The notes under the pieces were generated by a model, which had not been told where the DNA came from, did no database searches, and saw only the letters and a list, made by a program, of their open reading frames with translations. From Patiriisocius marinistellae (GTDB lineage Bacteria > Bacteroidota > Bacteroidia > Flavobacteriales > Flavobacteriaceae): 64,000 bases of DNA. A program made the position numbers and the translations under genes. Below, piece after piece: positions 28,122 to 36,361 of the stretch; position 1 is the stretch's first letter; every line of letters begins with the position of its first letter. Location: contig NZ_BKCF01000001.1 in assembly GCF_009014635.1 (NCBI RefSeq), positions 496,001-560,000 on the forward strand. Direction: 5' to 3'.

Positions 28122-28196
28122 AAAAAAGGTAAACTTATAAGTTCACCTTTTTTGCCCCAAATCTACCATAAACTTAACCTACTTATGCTATGGTAT
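28122..28196 (-). ncRNA. Candidate small RNA, copy 2
   Basis: The second copy of the 49-bp block (28148-28196) differs from copy 1 at a single base. It is followed on the minus strand by its own, different, intrinsic terminator (28122-28153): AAAAAAGGT pairs with ACCTTTTTT, extended by a G-U wobble that would be an A-C mismatch on the plus strand, so the fold belongs to minus-strand RNA. The first stem has seven pairs (UACCAUA/UAUGGUA). Length about 75 nt. The divergent terminator stem against a conserved 5' domain is a typical small-RNA paralogue pattern. Confidence 0.75.
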
Positions 28197-28200
28197 AATC

Positions 28201-28208
28201 CAAATATA
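28201..28208 (-). promoter_or_regulatory. Promoter -7 element of small RNA copy 2
   Basis: TATATTTG on the minus strand is an exact TAnnTTTG match ending four bases before the conserved block, placing the predicted start at the block's first base. Confidence 0.65.
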
Positions 28209-28305
28209 GAATATTTTGTTTATTAAAAAATAAGATTTTTCCTACTATTGGACGAATTGCCATTTAGTTCGTTAAATAACTAATAAAAGCTAGTTTTTAT
28301 GTTTT

Positions 28306-30204
28306 TTAATAAGCTCTATCTGGGTTTCCTTCATAGAAATGTACATATGCTCTATTTACAACTCTGTTTCCACCTGGTGTTGGGTAATTTCCAGTAAAAT
28401 ACCAATCTCCTAAGTTATCAGGACATGCTTTATGCAAGTCATCAACAGATTGAAATATAAGTTTTACATCAGTCGATAAAGAAGGGTCTTTAATGATTTC
28501 TGCAATTTTGTCTGAAATTTCTTCATCTGTAAATGGAGCGTATAATTCCTTAACGTGATTAATCACCTCAGTGTCTTTTAATTCCAGTTGTTTTTTGCAC
28601 TTGTGATAAATCTCTTCAATAATACCTTGGGTTCCTCTGTCTTTGTGTAATTCTATAGCTGCGTTGAAAGCTACTAAAGCTTCTAAGCGAGCCATGTCAA
28701 TACCGTAACAATCTGGATAGCGTATTTGTGGCGCTGATGATACTACTACAATTTGCTTAGGGTTTAAACGGTCTAACATTCTAAGAATACTTTTCTTTAA
28801 CGTTGTTCCTCTTACAATACTATCATCAATAATAACTAAACTATCTGTGGGTTTAACAACACCATATGTTACATCATAGACGTGAGCCACTAAATCATCC
28901 CTACTGCTATCATCTGTAATAAAAGTACGTAGCTTTGCGTCTTTAATGGCAATTTTTTCCGTTCTAATTTTATGTGCTTGAATCTCTGCTAATCGCTCTT
29001 CAGTTAGATTCCCAGCTTCTTTTAAAATGGCTTCGTTTTTTTGTTTGTTAAGCTCATTTTGCGCTGCATCAAGCATTCCGTAGAAAGAGGTTTCGGCTGT
29101 GTTAGGTATAAATGAGAATACACTATTTATAGTATCATGCTCAATGGCTTTTAAAACCTTTGGCATAATTAATCTACCTAGCTCTTTACGTTCTTGATAA
29201 ATTTCGGCATCACTACCACGAGAGAAATAGATGCGTTCAAATGAACATGACTTTCTTTCTAATGGTTTTAAAATTTCCGAAGAATTTAAACTTCCATCTT
29301 TTTTAATTATTAATGCTGTTCCTGGGTCTATTTCTTTAACATCATCAAATTTCACATTGAATACTGTTTGAATAACTGGGCGTTCACTTGCTACGACTAC
29401 CACTTCATCATCTTTATAATAATACGCTGGACGAATACCTGCTGGGTCGCGTAATACAAATGCGTCACCGTGCCCTAAAAGACCTGCCATGGCATAGCCA
29501 CCATCCCAGTCTTTAGCACTTTTCTTTAATATTTTGGTAAGGTTTAAATGTTCTGCTATATATGGAGATGACTCTTGTTTATTAAGTCCTTTTTTCTTTG
29601 CTTGCTTATACAATTTTGCAACTCCTTGATCAAGAAAATGCCCTATTTTTTCCATTACGGTAATGGTATCAGCCTTTTCTTTTGGGTGCATCCCAAGCTT
29701 TATGAGGTTGTCAAAAAGCTCAGTGGTATTTGTCATATTAAAGTTACCTGCGATAATCAAATTACGGTGCATCCAGTTGTTAGTTCGTAAAAACGGGTGT
29801 ACTGTTTCTACACTATTACCGCCAAATGTTCCATAACGCACATGACCTAACATTAACTCACCTATGTAAGGAATTTGTCTTTTTTGTGCTGCAACATCAT
29901 CTTTTAATGCTGGTGCTACCTCAAATTCATTATTAATACGCTCATTAATTTGTGCAAAAATATCTTGTATAGGCTGCGATTTGTTTGATCGTACTCTACT
30001 TATATAACGTTCGCCAGGAGCAACGTCTAGCTTTATACTTGCAAAACCAGCACCATCTTGTCCACGGTTATGCTGTTTTTCCATCATCAAGTACATTTTA
30101 TTCACTCCGTAAAAAGCCGTACCGTATTTCTCTTTATAGTATTCAAGAGGTTTTAACAATCGTACTAAGGCAATACCACATTCATGTTTTAAAGCGTCGC
30201 TCAT
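28306..30204 (-). CDS. purF: Amidophosphoribosyltransferase, long form (PurF-like)
   Basis: A 632-residue enzyme of the first step of purine synthesis (PRPP + glutamine to phosphoribosylamine). The Ntn nucleophile is Cys9 (HECGIA), exposed after removal of a short leader. The glutaminase region has NRGQDGAG and GHVRYGTFGG; the phosphoribosyltransferase domain has the PRPP motif VIIDDSIVRGTT. It is about 100-150 residues longer than the E. coli enzyme, mainly from insertions such as that at about 385-425. The long form may be a specialised paralogue, because Bacteroidota often carry both forms. Two GC-rich hairpins lie in its leader. Confidence 0.87.
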   Translation of the reverse strand: MSDALKHECGIALVRLLKPLEYYKEKYGTAFYGVNKMYLMMEKQHNRGQDGAGFASIKLDVAPGERYISRVRSNKSQPIQDIFAQINERINNEFEVAPALKDDVAAQKRQIPYIGELMLGHVRYGTFGGNSVETVHPFLRTNNWMHRNLIIAGNFNMTNTTELFDNLIKLGMHPKEKADTITVMEKIGHFLDQGVAKLYKQAKKKGLNKQESSPYIAEHLNLTKILKKSAKDWDGGYAMAGLLGHGDAFVLRDPAGIRPAYYYKDDEVVVVASERPVIQTVFNVKFDDVKEIDPGTALIIKKDGSLNSSEILKPLERKSCSFERIYFSRGSDAEIYQERKELGRLIMPKVLKAIEHDTINSVFSFIPNTAETSFYGMLDAAQNELNKQKNEAILKEAGNLTEERLAEIQAHKIRTEKIAIKDAKLRTFITDDSSRDDLVAHVYDVTYGVVKPTDSLVIIDDSIVRGTTLKKSILRMLDRLNPKQIVVVSSAPQIRYPDCYGIDMARLEALVAFNAAIELHKDRGTQGIIEEIYHKCKKQLELKDTEVINHVKELYAPFTDEEISDKIAEIIKDPSLSTDVKLIFQSVDDLHKACPDNLGDWYFTGNYPTPGGNRVVNRAYVHFYEGNPDRAY

Positions 30205-30212
30205 TTTTAATG

Positions 30213-30226
30213 CCCGTGAAGACGGG
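30213..30226 (-). repeat. Short hairpin CCCGT-GAAG-ACGGG in the purF leader
   Basis: Five-base arms around a four-base loop lie nine bases upstream of the purF ATG. It is one of two adjacent GC-rich hairpins in this 5' leader. Confidence 0.5.
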
Positions 30227-30236
30227 TAACTATTAT

Positions 30237-30254
30237 TTTCCGCGGAGGCGGAAA
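30237..30254 (-). repeat. Short hairpin TTTCCGC-GGAG-GCGGAAA in the purF leader
   Basis: Perfect seven-base arms around a four-base loop. The same arms recur at 47309-47324 and partially at 51336-51350, each just upstream of a start codon. Confidence 0.6.
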
Positions 30255-30282
30255 CTTTATTAATAATTGTATAAATTAAAAA

Positions 30283-30304
30283 ACGCCCTGAAAATTTCAG
30301 GACG
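30283..30304 (-). terminator. Terminator of the PfkB-kinase gene
   Basis: The minus-strand hairpin CGTCCTGAAATTTTCAGGGCG contains one G-U wobble and is followed by T6. It lies just after the kinase stop codon and before the purF leader, so purF is expressed from its own promoter. Confidence 0.75.
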
Positions 30305-30311
30305 TAATTAA

Positions 30312-31232
30312 TTATGTATTTAATTCAAATTGTGTTAAACGCTGAAATTTTTCTAAGCGTTCCTCAACTTCTTTTTTGCTGAGATTTTCCATGCGCTCTG
30401 TACCAAATTTCTCCACACAAAAACTAGCCAAGCAAGAGCCGTAAATTATTGCTCGTTTCATATTTTCAAAACTATAATCTCCAGTTTTTGCTAAATAGCC
30501 TGTAAATCCACCGGCAAATGTATCACCTGCTCCTGTTGGGTCAAATACCTCAGCAAGTGGAAGGGCTGGCGCAAAGAACATTTCTTCTTTATGAAAAATT
30601 AAAGCACCGTGCTCTCCTTTTTTAATCACCACATATTGTGGCCCCATTTCCATTATTTTTTTAGAAGCATTCACAAGTGAGTATTCGCCTGATAGTTGTC
30701 TTGCTTCTTCATCATTAATTGTAATTACATCAACTTTTGCAATTACTTTTTTCAAGTCGTCAAGTGCGATGTCCATCCAGAAATTCATAGTGTCTAGCAC
30801 TACCATTTTTGGGTTTTTCATCTGGTTGATTACGCCCATCTGTACCATTGGGTGTAGGTTACCTAACATTACTACTTCTGCATCTTTGTATGATTCTGGA
30901 ACAACAGGATTAAATGTTTCTAGAACATTTAGTTCCGTAGCAAGTGTATCTCTAGTATTCATGTCATTATGATACTTACCACTCCAGAAAAAAGTTTTTC
31001 CATCTTTTACAATCTCTAAACCCTCCACATTCATGCCTTTTGAAACCAGCATATCTATATCACTCTGTGGAAAATCACCACCAACGACAGATACAATAGC
31101 GCCGTCGGCATCAAATTGTGAGGCGGACAGCCCAATATAAGTAGCAGCACCACCAAGAATTTTATCAGTTTTACCAAATGGTGTTTCAATAGCGTCAAAT
31201 GCGACCGTTCCTACTATAACTAGTTTGCTCAA
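30312..31232 (-). CDS. PfkB/ribokinase family sugar kinase
   Basis: A 306-residue kinase. The N-terminal GTVAFDAIETPFGKTDKILGGAATYIGL is the PfkB signature 1 region. The signature 2 motif DPTGAGDTFAGGF near residue 240 holds the catalytic Asp and anion hole. The substrate could be a nucleoside or a phosphosugar; its position next to purF is suggestive of ribose or nucleoside metabolism, but that is inference. It ends at a terminator 79 bases before purF in the same orientation. Confidence 0.85.
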   Translation of the reverse strand: MSKLVIVGTVAFDAIETPFGKTDKILGGAATYIGLSASQFDADGAIVSVVGGDFPQSDIDMLVSKGMNVEGLEIVKDGKTFFWSGKYHNDMNTRDTLATELNVLETFNPVVPESYKDAEVVMLGNLHPMVQMGVINQMKNPKMVVLDTMNFWMDIALDDLKKVIAKVDVITINDEEARQLSGEYSLVNASKKIMEMGPQYVVIKKGEHGALIFHKEEMFFAPALPLAEVFDPTGAGDTFAGGFTGYLAKTGDYSFENMKRAIIYGSCLASFCVEKFGTERMENLSKKEVEERLEKFQRLTQFELNT

Positions 31233-31255
31233 AATAAATGTTTAAAAATGAAGTG

Positions 31256-31263
31256 CAAAGATA
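31256..31263 (-). promoter_or_regulatory. Candidate -7 element TATCTTTG of the PfkB-kinase gene
   Basis: On the minus strand, TATCTTTG matches TAnnTTTG 23 bases before the ATG. No TTG is found at 17-19 bases upstream. Confidence 0.5.
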
Positions 31264-31348
31264 GGATTTTTGTTGGGTATTATAAATACAAATCTCGCGG
31301 TTCATAATTTATTAGAAATCATAATTATATACAGGTTGTTTTAGCGTT

Positions 31349-31969
31349 TTATTGTAATATAAATGGCTTATTAAGTTGCTCATATATCTCACCATTAGAG
31401 AGTTTGATAGTGACCTTTACTTTAAAATTAGAGTCTATTACAGGTTTCCTAATTAAAGAGAGTTTCAAAGATTGACCCTGAACATTCAAAGTATCGTTTT
31501 CAATAAATTCTTCAATAAATAAACCCTCGTCCGACGCATAATAAGAAGCCTTTAATAAATCATTTATGGATTGATTTGCTAAATGTGATTCGTCGAAATC
31601 ATTTAGTGTGACAACATCAATGCTTTCAAACATTTCTGTCTTTGAACCAGCATGCCCACTCCATAAACAAGAACAAGCATAGGCACTTGAAATAAAAGGG
31701 TTGCTTTGATGAATATGATTGCTTAAGTACGTGACATCAAAATTTAAAAACATTCCATCGTACTCATTAAACATAACGACATCATTTTCACTTATAATAG
31801 AGTTTGAGTTATCAGGATTTGTCTTCGTATTAATGAGGTCTAATCCTTTAATATCAAAAAAACTTCCTTCTATAGGTGAGCAGTTACAATCATCGTCATT
31901 TTGAGTGCACATGTATAAAAGTGGTGCTATCAAAAATATGATAAGTATAGATATTACTTTGTTATTCAT
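31349..31969 (-). CDS. Hypothetical lipoprotein
   Basis: A 206-residue protein with a lipobox LLYMC (Cys21). The mature part has a CNCSP pair near the lipid site, an SAYACSCLW cysteine cluster, and a beta-rich C-terminus ending LNKPFILQ. No known domain is recognised. It is flanked by the kinase and the RNase H gene, both on the same strand but well separated. Its function is unknown and it is probably anchored in the outer or inner membrane. Confidence 0.65.
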   Translation of the reverse strand: MNNKVISILIIFLIAPLLYMCTQNDDDCNCSPIEGSFFDIKGLDLINTKTNPDNSNSIISENDVVMFNEYDGMFLNFDVTYLSNHIHQSNPFISSAYACSCLWSGHAGSKTEMFESIDVVTLNDFDESHLANQSINDLLKASYYASDEGLFIEEFIENDTLNVQGQSLKLSLIRKPVIDSNFKVKVTIKLSNGEIYEQLNKPFILQ

Positions 31970-32058
31970 GTTGTTAAATTAAGTTGTATAACTCTATTAA
32001 GTGTTGAGAAAACTAAATTAAAATTCTTTTTTGAATAAATATAAATATTAAAATAACA

Positions 32059-32703
32059 TCACTTCCTCCCAAAATCTGCTGGGATTTCACCCCATGCTTT
32101 TGTTTCCCATTTTACCACTTTTGTGGTGTAGCTGTTTTCTTTGAGCCATTTTTCGGCACGTTTAACCAAATCTAAAAGGTCTTTATTTTTAGGTCCCCAA
32201 GCTAATTTGGTGTTGCACTTTTTCTTTTTTATCCATCCCATTGCAATGCGCGAATCTGTGTAGAGAATGCGGTCACTCTTTTGTTGCTTTAAAAATGCTA
32301 ATCCATGAACGAGAGCTAAAAATTCGCCCACGTTGTTAGTTCCTTTTTTAAAAGGGCCTTGGTGGAATAATTGTTTTTGAGTTTGTGTTACTACACCTCT
32401 ATATTCCATAATACCGGGGTTGCCACTTGAGGCAGCATCAACTGCGATAGAATATAAGTTAGGTTCTCCGTAAGCTGCCTTTAGCGCCGCAGTGAGTGTT
32501 TTCTTTTTCTTTGAAGTCGCTTTTCCTTTGTAGTCTTTAAAGTCTTTGCTATAAGCAATCTTTGCTTCTTTTAAGCTGCCAAAACTCATAAACTGTGCGC
32601 CACTTATACCTTTAATAGCGGCTTGACATTTTTTCCAATTGTCATAAATGCCAGCAGGATTACCAAACCAAACAACATAATATTTCTTTTTATTTTTTGC
32701 CAT
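32059..32703 (-). CDS. Ribonuclease H with N-terminal viroplasmin domain
   Basis: A 214-residue protein. An N-terminal viroplasmin-like domain (KKKYYVVWFGNPAGIYDNWKK...FGSLKEA) that binds RNA/DNA hybrids is followed by an RNase H1 domain: AVDAASSGNPG (Asp), NVGEFLAL (Glu) and YTDSRIAMGW (Asp). It removes RNA from RNA/DNA hybrids. The start is taken at the ATG at 32703 (MAKNKKK); an in-frame ATG at 32742 would overlap purN and adds a non-conserved leader. It is downstream of purN on the same strand. Confidence 0.87.
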   Translation of the reverse strand: MAKNKKKYYVVWFGNPAGIYDNWKKCQAAIKGISGAQFMSFGSLKEAKIAYSKDFKDYKGKATSKKKKTLTAALKAAYGEPNLYSIAVDAASSGNPGIMEYRGVVTQTQKQLFHQGPFKKGTNNVGEFLALVHGLAFLKQQKSDRILYTDSRIAMGWIKKKKCNTKLAWGPKNKDLLDLVKRAEKWLKENSYTTKVVKWETKAWGEIPADFGRK

Positions 32704-32725
32704 ATGTCTTCCTCTCACTCGTGTC

Positions 32726-33334
32726 TCACTCGTCGGAGACAAGTTGAAGTTGGTTATCGCTTCCCGCAGTATTAATTAATATTTTTTCTATGACCTTAGG
32801 TAACCACTCATATTCTAGCACATGTATTTTTTTAGCAACATCAACAGCAGTATCAGTTTTTAAAACTTGGGTTTTGTATTGCGCAATAATTGCGCCTTCA
32901 TCATAGTGTTCATTAACGTAATGAATGGTAATACCTGTTTCTTTTTCGCCAGCGGCTATTACAGCTTCGTGTACATAATTACCATACATGCCTTTTCCAC
33001 CATATTTTGGCAACAATGCTGGGTGGATGTTTATGACTTTCTTCGGAAATGTGCTGAGGATGATTTCTGGGAATTTCAGCAGAAAACCCGCAAGTACTAT
33101 TAAATCTGGCTGAATTAATTTTAAGGTATTTAAAACCTTTTCAGGGTTTAATATTTCGGCTTTGCTAAAGGATGAGGCTTCTATTTTAAAGGCTTGGGCA
33201 CGTTTTAATACTTTGGCATCTTTCTTGTTTGAGAGCACATGAACAACCTGAGCGATGTTAGATTGCTCGAAGTATTTTATTACGTTTTCAGCATTGGTAC
33301 CATTACCTGAAGCAAAAATTACAATCTTCTTCAT
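32726..33334 (-). CDS. purN: Phosphoribosylglycinamide formyltransferase
   Basis: The folate-dependent GAR transformylase of purine synthesis, about 202 residues. It has the FASGNGTNAENVIKYF N-terminus, the NIHPALLPKYGGKGMYG catalytic segment and HYVNEHYDEGAII. The start at 33334 gives MKKIVIFASG, the family opening; eight more residues upstream are possible but unlikely. It lies 22 bases upstream of the RNase H start on the same strand. It carries one decamer (33041). Confidence 0.93.
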   Translation of the reverse strand: MKKIVIFASGNGTNAENVIKYFEQSNIAQVVHVLSNKKDAKVLKRAQAFKIEASSFSKAEILNPEKVLNTLKLIQPDLIVLAGFLLKFPEIILSTFPKKVINIHPALLPKYGGKGMYGNYVHEAVIAAGEKETGITIHYVNEHYDEGAIIAQYKTQVLKTDTAVDVAKKIHVLEYEWLPKVIEKILINTAGSDNQLQLVSDE

Positions 33335-33384
33335 TTCTACGTTTCTTGGGGCATTCAAATCGAAGTGTCGTTAATAATAAATCA

Positions 33385-33392
33385 CAAAAGTA
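33385..33392 (-). promoter_or_regulatory. Candidate -7 element TACTTTTG of purN
   Basis: It fits TAnnTTTG on the minus strand, 50 bases before the ATG. A -33 TTG is not evident at the normal spacing. Confidence 0.4.
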
Positions 33393-33477
33393 AGGCAATC
33401 GGGTTTCACTTCGCCTAAAAATGTTTAATTTGGTTTCACATTTTGAGTATTAAAGCGTGTATTCAATTAAAATATTT

Positions 33478-33485
33478 TATTTTTG
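33478..33485 (+). promoter_or_regulatory. Candidate -7 element TATTTTTG of acpP
   Basis: It matches TAnnTTTG, 30 bases before the acpP ATG, and is the likely start of the acpP-fabF-rnc transcript. Confidence 0.5.
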
Positions 33486-33515
33486 CCGTTAATTAAAATT
33501 TAAAACAAAACAATT

Positions 33516-33749
33516 ATGTCAGACATTGCATCAAGAGTAAAAGCTATCATCGTAGATAAATTAGGTGTAGACGAAAATGAAGTTGTAAACGAAGCAAGCT
33601 TCACAAACGACTTAGGCGCAGACTCACTAGATACGGTAGAGCTTATTATGGAATTTGAAAAAGAATTTGATATTCAAATACCAGACGATCAAGCTGAGAA
33701 TATAGCAACAGTAGGTCAAGCAGTTTCATATATCGAGGAGAACAAATAA
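33516..33749 (+). CDS. acpP: Acyl carrier protein
   Basis: A 77-residue acidic carrier of fatty acid synthesis. Ser37 in the motif GADSLDTVE is the 4'-phosphopantetheine attachment site. It has the usual four-helix ACP length and opens the acpP-fabF-rnc cluster, 10 bases before fabF. Confidence 0.98.
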   Translation: MSDIASRVKAIIVDKLGVDENEVVNEASFTNDLGADSLDTVELIMEFEKEFDIQIPDDQAENIATVGQAVSYIEENK

Positions 33750-33759
33750 GACTCTTTCT

Positions 33760-35013
33760 ATGGAATTAAAGCGAGTAGTAGTTACAGGTTTAGGTGCCCT
33801 TACGCCCATTGGTAATAACATTGCAGAATACTGGGATGGTCTTAAAAATGGAAAGAGCGGTTGCGCTCCTATCACTTATTTTGATGCTGAAAAGTTCAAA
33901 ACTAAATTCGCTTGCGAGATCAAAAATTTTGATCCATTACAACATTTTGATCGAAAAGAGGCTAGAAAATTAGACCGCTTTGCTCAATACGCCCTTGTTT
34001 CAAGTGATGAAGCAATTTTAGATGCAGGTATCGATTTAGATACTGTTGATAAATTTAGAGTAGGTGTTATTTGGGGAGCTGGTATTGGAGGTCTTGAAAC
34101 TTTTCAAAATGAGGTAATAAATTTTAGCGAAGGGGATGGAACACCACGTTTCAACCCCTTCTTTATTCCTAAAATGATTGCAGATATTGCTCCGGGTAAT
34201 ATCTCTATCAAACACGGGTTTATGGGACCTAACTATACCACGGTTTCTGCCTGTGCTTCTTCTGCAAATGCAATGATTGATGCCCTAAACTACATACGTT
34301 TAGGAACTTGTGATATTATTGTAACAGGAGGTAGTGAAGCTGCAGTAACCATGGCTGGTATGGGTGGTTTCAACGCAATGCATGCCCTTTCAACACGTAA
34401 CGAGTCTCCTGAGACTGCATCAAGACCTTTTGACGCAACTAGAGATGGATTTGTATTAGGTGAAGGTGCTGGAGCATTGATACTCGAAGAGTATGAGCAC
34501 GCAAAAGCACGTGGTGCAAAAATCTATGCTGAGGTTGTAGGTGGCGGTATGTCAAGTGATGCTTATCATATGACGGCTCCACATCCTGATGGAATAGGTG
34601 TAGAGCGTGTAATGATTAATTGTTTGAATGATGCTGGGATGGATCCTAGTGAAGTAGATGCAATTAATACACACGGTACATCAACACCCCTTGGTGATGT
34701 TGCAGAGCTTAAAGCCATTAGTAAAATTTTTGGTAAACATGCAAATGATATCAATATCAACTCTACAAAATCAATGACAGGTCACTTACTTGGTGCCGCT
34801 GGAGCGATTGAAGCGATTGCTTCAATCCTTTCTATGCAACATAGCTTAGTTCCTCCTACGATTAATCATACAACGGTTGATGAAAATATTGATCCTTCAT
34901 TGAATCTTACATTAAACAAAGCACAACCTCGCGAGGTTAATGTAGCAATGAGTAATACTTTTGGGTTTGGAGGACACAATGCTTGTGTTTTATTCAAGAA
35001 AATAGATGCTTAA
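33760..35013 (+). CDS. fabF: Beta-ketoacyl-ACP synthase II
   Basis: A 417-residue condensing enzyme of fatty acid elongation. The catalytic Cys is near residue 165 (TVSACASSANAM) and the two catalytic His are in NTHGTSTPLGD and TGHLLGAAG. A typical FabF length and an N-terminal KRVVVTGLGALTPIG. It is between acpP and rnc, co-transcribed with both, and ends eight bases before rnc. Confidence 0.97.
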   Translation: MELKRVVVTGLGALTPIGNNIAEYWDGLKNGKSGCAPITYFDAEKFKTKFACEIKNFDPLQHFDRKEARKLDRFAQYALVSSDEAILDAGIDLDTVDKFRVGVIWGAGIGGLETFQNEVINFSEGDGTPRFNPFFIPKMIADIAPGNISIKHGFMGPNYTTVSACASSANAMIDALNYIRLGTCDIIVTGGSEAAVTMAGMGGFNAMHALSTRNESPETASRPFDATRDGFVLGEGAGALILEEYEHAKARGAKIYAEVVGGGMSSDAYHMTAPHPDGIGVERVMINCLNDAGMDPSEVDAINTHGTSTPLGDVAELKAISKIFGKHANDININSTKSMTGHLLGAAGAIEAIASILSMQHSLVPPTINHTTVDENIDPSLNLTLNKAQPREVNVAMSNTFGFGGHNACVLFKKIDA

Positions 35014-35021
35014 ACAGTTAA

Positions 35022-35765
35022 ATGGCATCTTTTAAAAACATATTTAATTCCCGCGGAAATGTAACCGACGGGGATTTTTTTTTAGCCATTAAAAAGCTTC
35101 TGGGTTTTAAGCCTAAAAACATTTCCATTTACGAAGAAGCATTCACCCACCGTTCTACAAACGAAAAAAGTGCAGATGGACATGCTCAAAATTATGAGCG
35201 TATGGAATTCTTGGGCGATGCTATGTTAAGCTCAGTAATTGCCGCACATTTATATAATGAAGTTCCTGGTGGAAACGAAGGGTATTTGACAAAAATGCGC
35301 TCAAAAGTAGTAAGTAGAGAACATTTAAATGAGCTAGGCCGTGACCTTGAATTAATAAAACATTTAAAAACCACAATTCCTGTAAAGCAATTTGGAGGAA
35401 ATATCCATGGCAATGTTTTTGAAGCATTAGTAGGGGCAATATACCTTGATAGAGGCTATGTTTATTGTGAAAAGTTTATCAATAAACGCGTGATAAAACC
35501 TTATGTTGATATTAAGAAACTCGAAGGAAAAGTCATTAGCTATAAAAGCTTATTTATTGAATGGTGCCAAAAAAACAAAAAGCAATTTAAATTTGCAGTT
35601 TACGAAGACACTGGTAATGATAAGCTAAAACACTTTGCAGTAAAACTACACCTAGACGATGCTATTGTAGGTAAAGCCAGAGCAACATCAAAAAAGAAAG
35701 CAGAAGAAACAGCTGCAAAAAGAGCCTACTATAAATTGCAAGAGGCAATTAACAAAGATTTTTGA
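35022..35765 (+). CDS. rnc: Ribonuclease III
   Basis: A 247-residue double-strand-specific endoribonuclease. The signature ERMEFLGDAMLSSV holds the catalytic acidic residues, followed by a later NVFEALVGAIYLDRG and a C-terminal dsRBD (about 175-245; LHLDDAIVGKARATSKKKAEETAAKRAYYKL). It follows fabF in the usual Bacteroidota order. Confidence 0.96.
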   Translation: MASFKNIFNSRGNVTDGDFFLAIKKLLGFKPKNISIYEEAFTHRSTNEKSADGHAQNYERMEFLGDAMLSSVIAAHLYNEVPGGNEGYLTKMRSKVVSREHLNELGRDLELIKHLKTTIPVKQFGGNIHGNVFEALVGAIYLDRGYVYCEKFINKRVIKPYVDIKKLEGKVISYKSLFIEWCQKNKKQFKFAVYEDTGNDKLKHFAVKLHLDDAIVGKARATSKKKAEETAAKRAYYKLQEAINKDF

Positions 35766-35869
35766 GATCTTAGTCTATAGGGTCATTTCAAAAAATTCAC
35801 ATAGATTTTACATATAGCACAGCGCTTAGTATAAAAACAATCGGTATTTTTAAAAATTAAAATGCTGAG

Positions 35870-36361
35870 ATGGGTACGTATAAGCTGATACTAGATGATG
35901 ATTTTAAAGAAGAATTTTCTTTGATAGCTATTCATTGTAGTGAGGAGCCGTTTAGGCTTGCATATTTATTAAATCAGTTTGTTGAATTGCGTTTAATGTC
36001 AAGGCGTGTAGACTTAGATTTTTCAAAAGACGGGTTAGAAATTACATTTCCGTTATATGACTTTGAAGATGAGATGAAATACACTTCGTATAATCTAGTC
36101 GCTAATAGATGTAAATCACACGTTGCAAAAATGGCAAGTAGTGGTAGTCTCTTCGGAAATATTACAAACGAAGAAACAATAACTACCTATGTAATCCCAG
36201 AATACAAACAGGTTGATTATTTTCTGAAAATACAATCAGATTTTAACAGCGTTGGACTAAAAACTACAATTTCAAAAATCAACGAAATAAAACAAGTAAT
36301 TTCAGCATATGAAATAGATGTTGAAAAATTAAAATCAAAGAATAATTTAATATTTGACTAA
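35870..36361 (+). CDS. IPExxxVDY family protein
   Basis: A 163-residue protein named after its conserved motif, here IPEYKQVDYF (about residue 107-116). It is a Bacteroidota family of unknown function, most often found next to pyruvate kinase, as here: its TAA is immediately followed by the pyk ATG. The protein is hydrophilic with no signal peptide, so cytoplasmic. The tight coupling suggests a role connected with pyk, not yet shown. It carries one decamer at 36151. Confidence 0.87.
   Translation: MGTYKLILDDDFKEEFSLIAIHCSEEPFRLAYLLNQFVELRLMSRRVDLDFSKDGLEITFPLYDFEDEMKYTSYNLVANRCKSHVAKMASSGSLFGNITNEETITTYVIPEYKQVDYFLKIQSDFNSVGLKTTISKINEIKQVISAYEIDVEKLKSKNNLIFD

Noticed and set aside
27908-28132. 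74-codon frame across the intergene after sod
   Set aside because: It reads through both the small RNA copy 1 and its flanks on the opposite strand, has no family resemblance and no start context; explained by chance.
27904-28196. Direct repeats as attachment sites of a small mobile element
   Set aside because: The 195 bases between the two copies contain no gene and the copies carry promoter and terminator on the same side; a small-RNA duplication explains both better.
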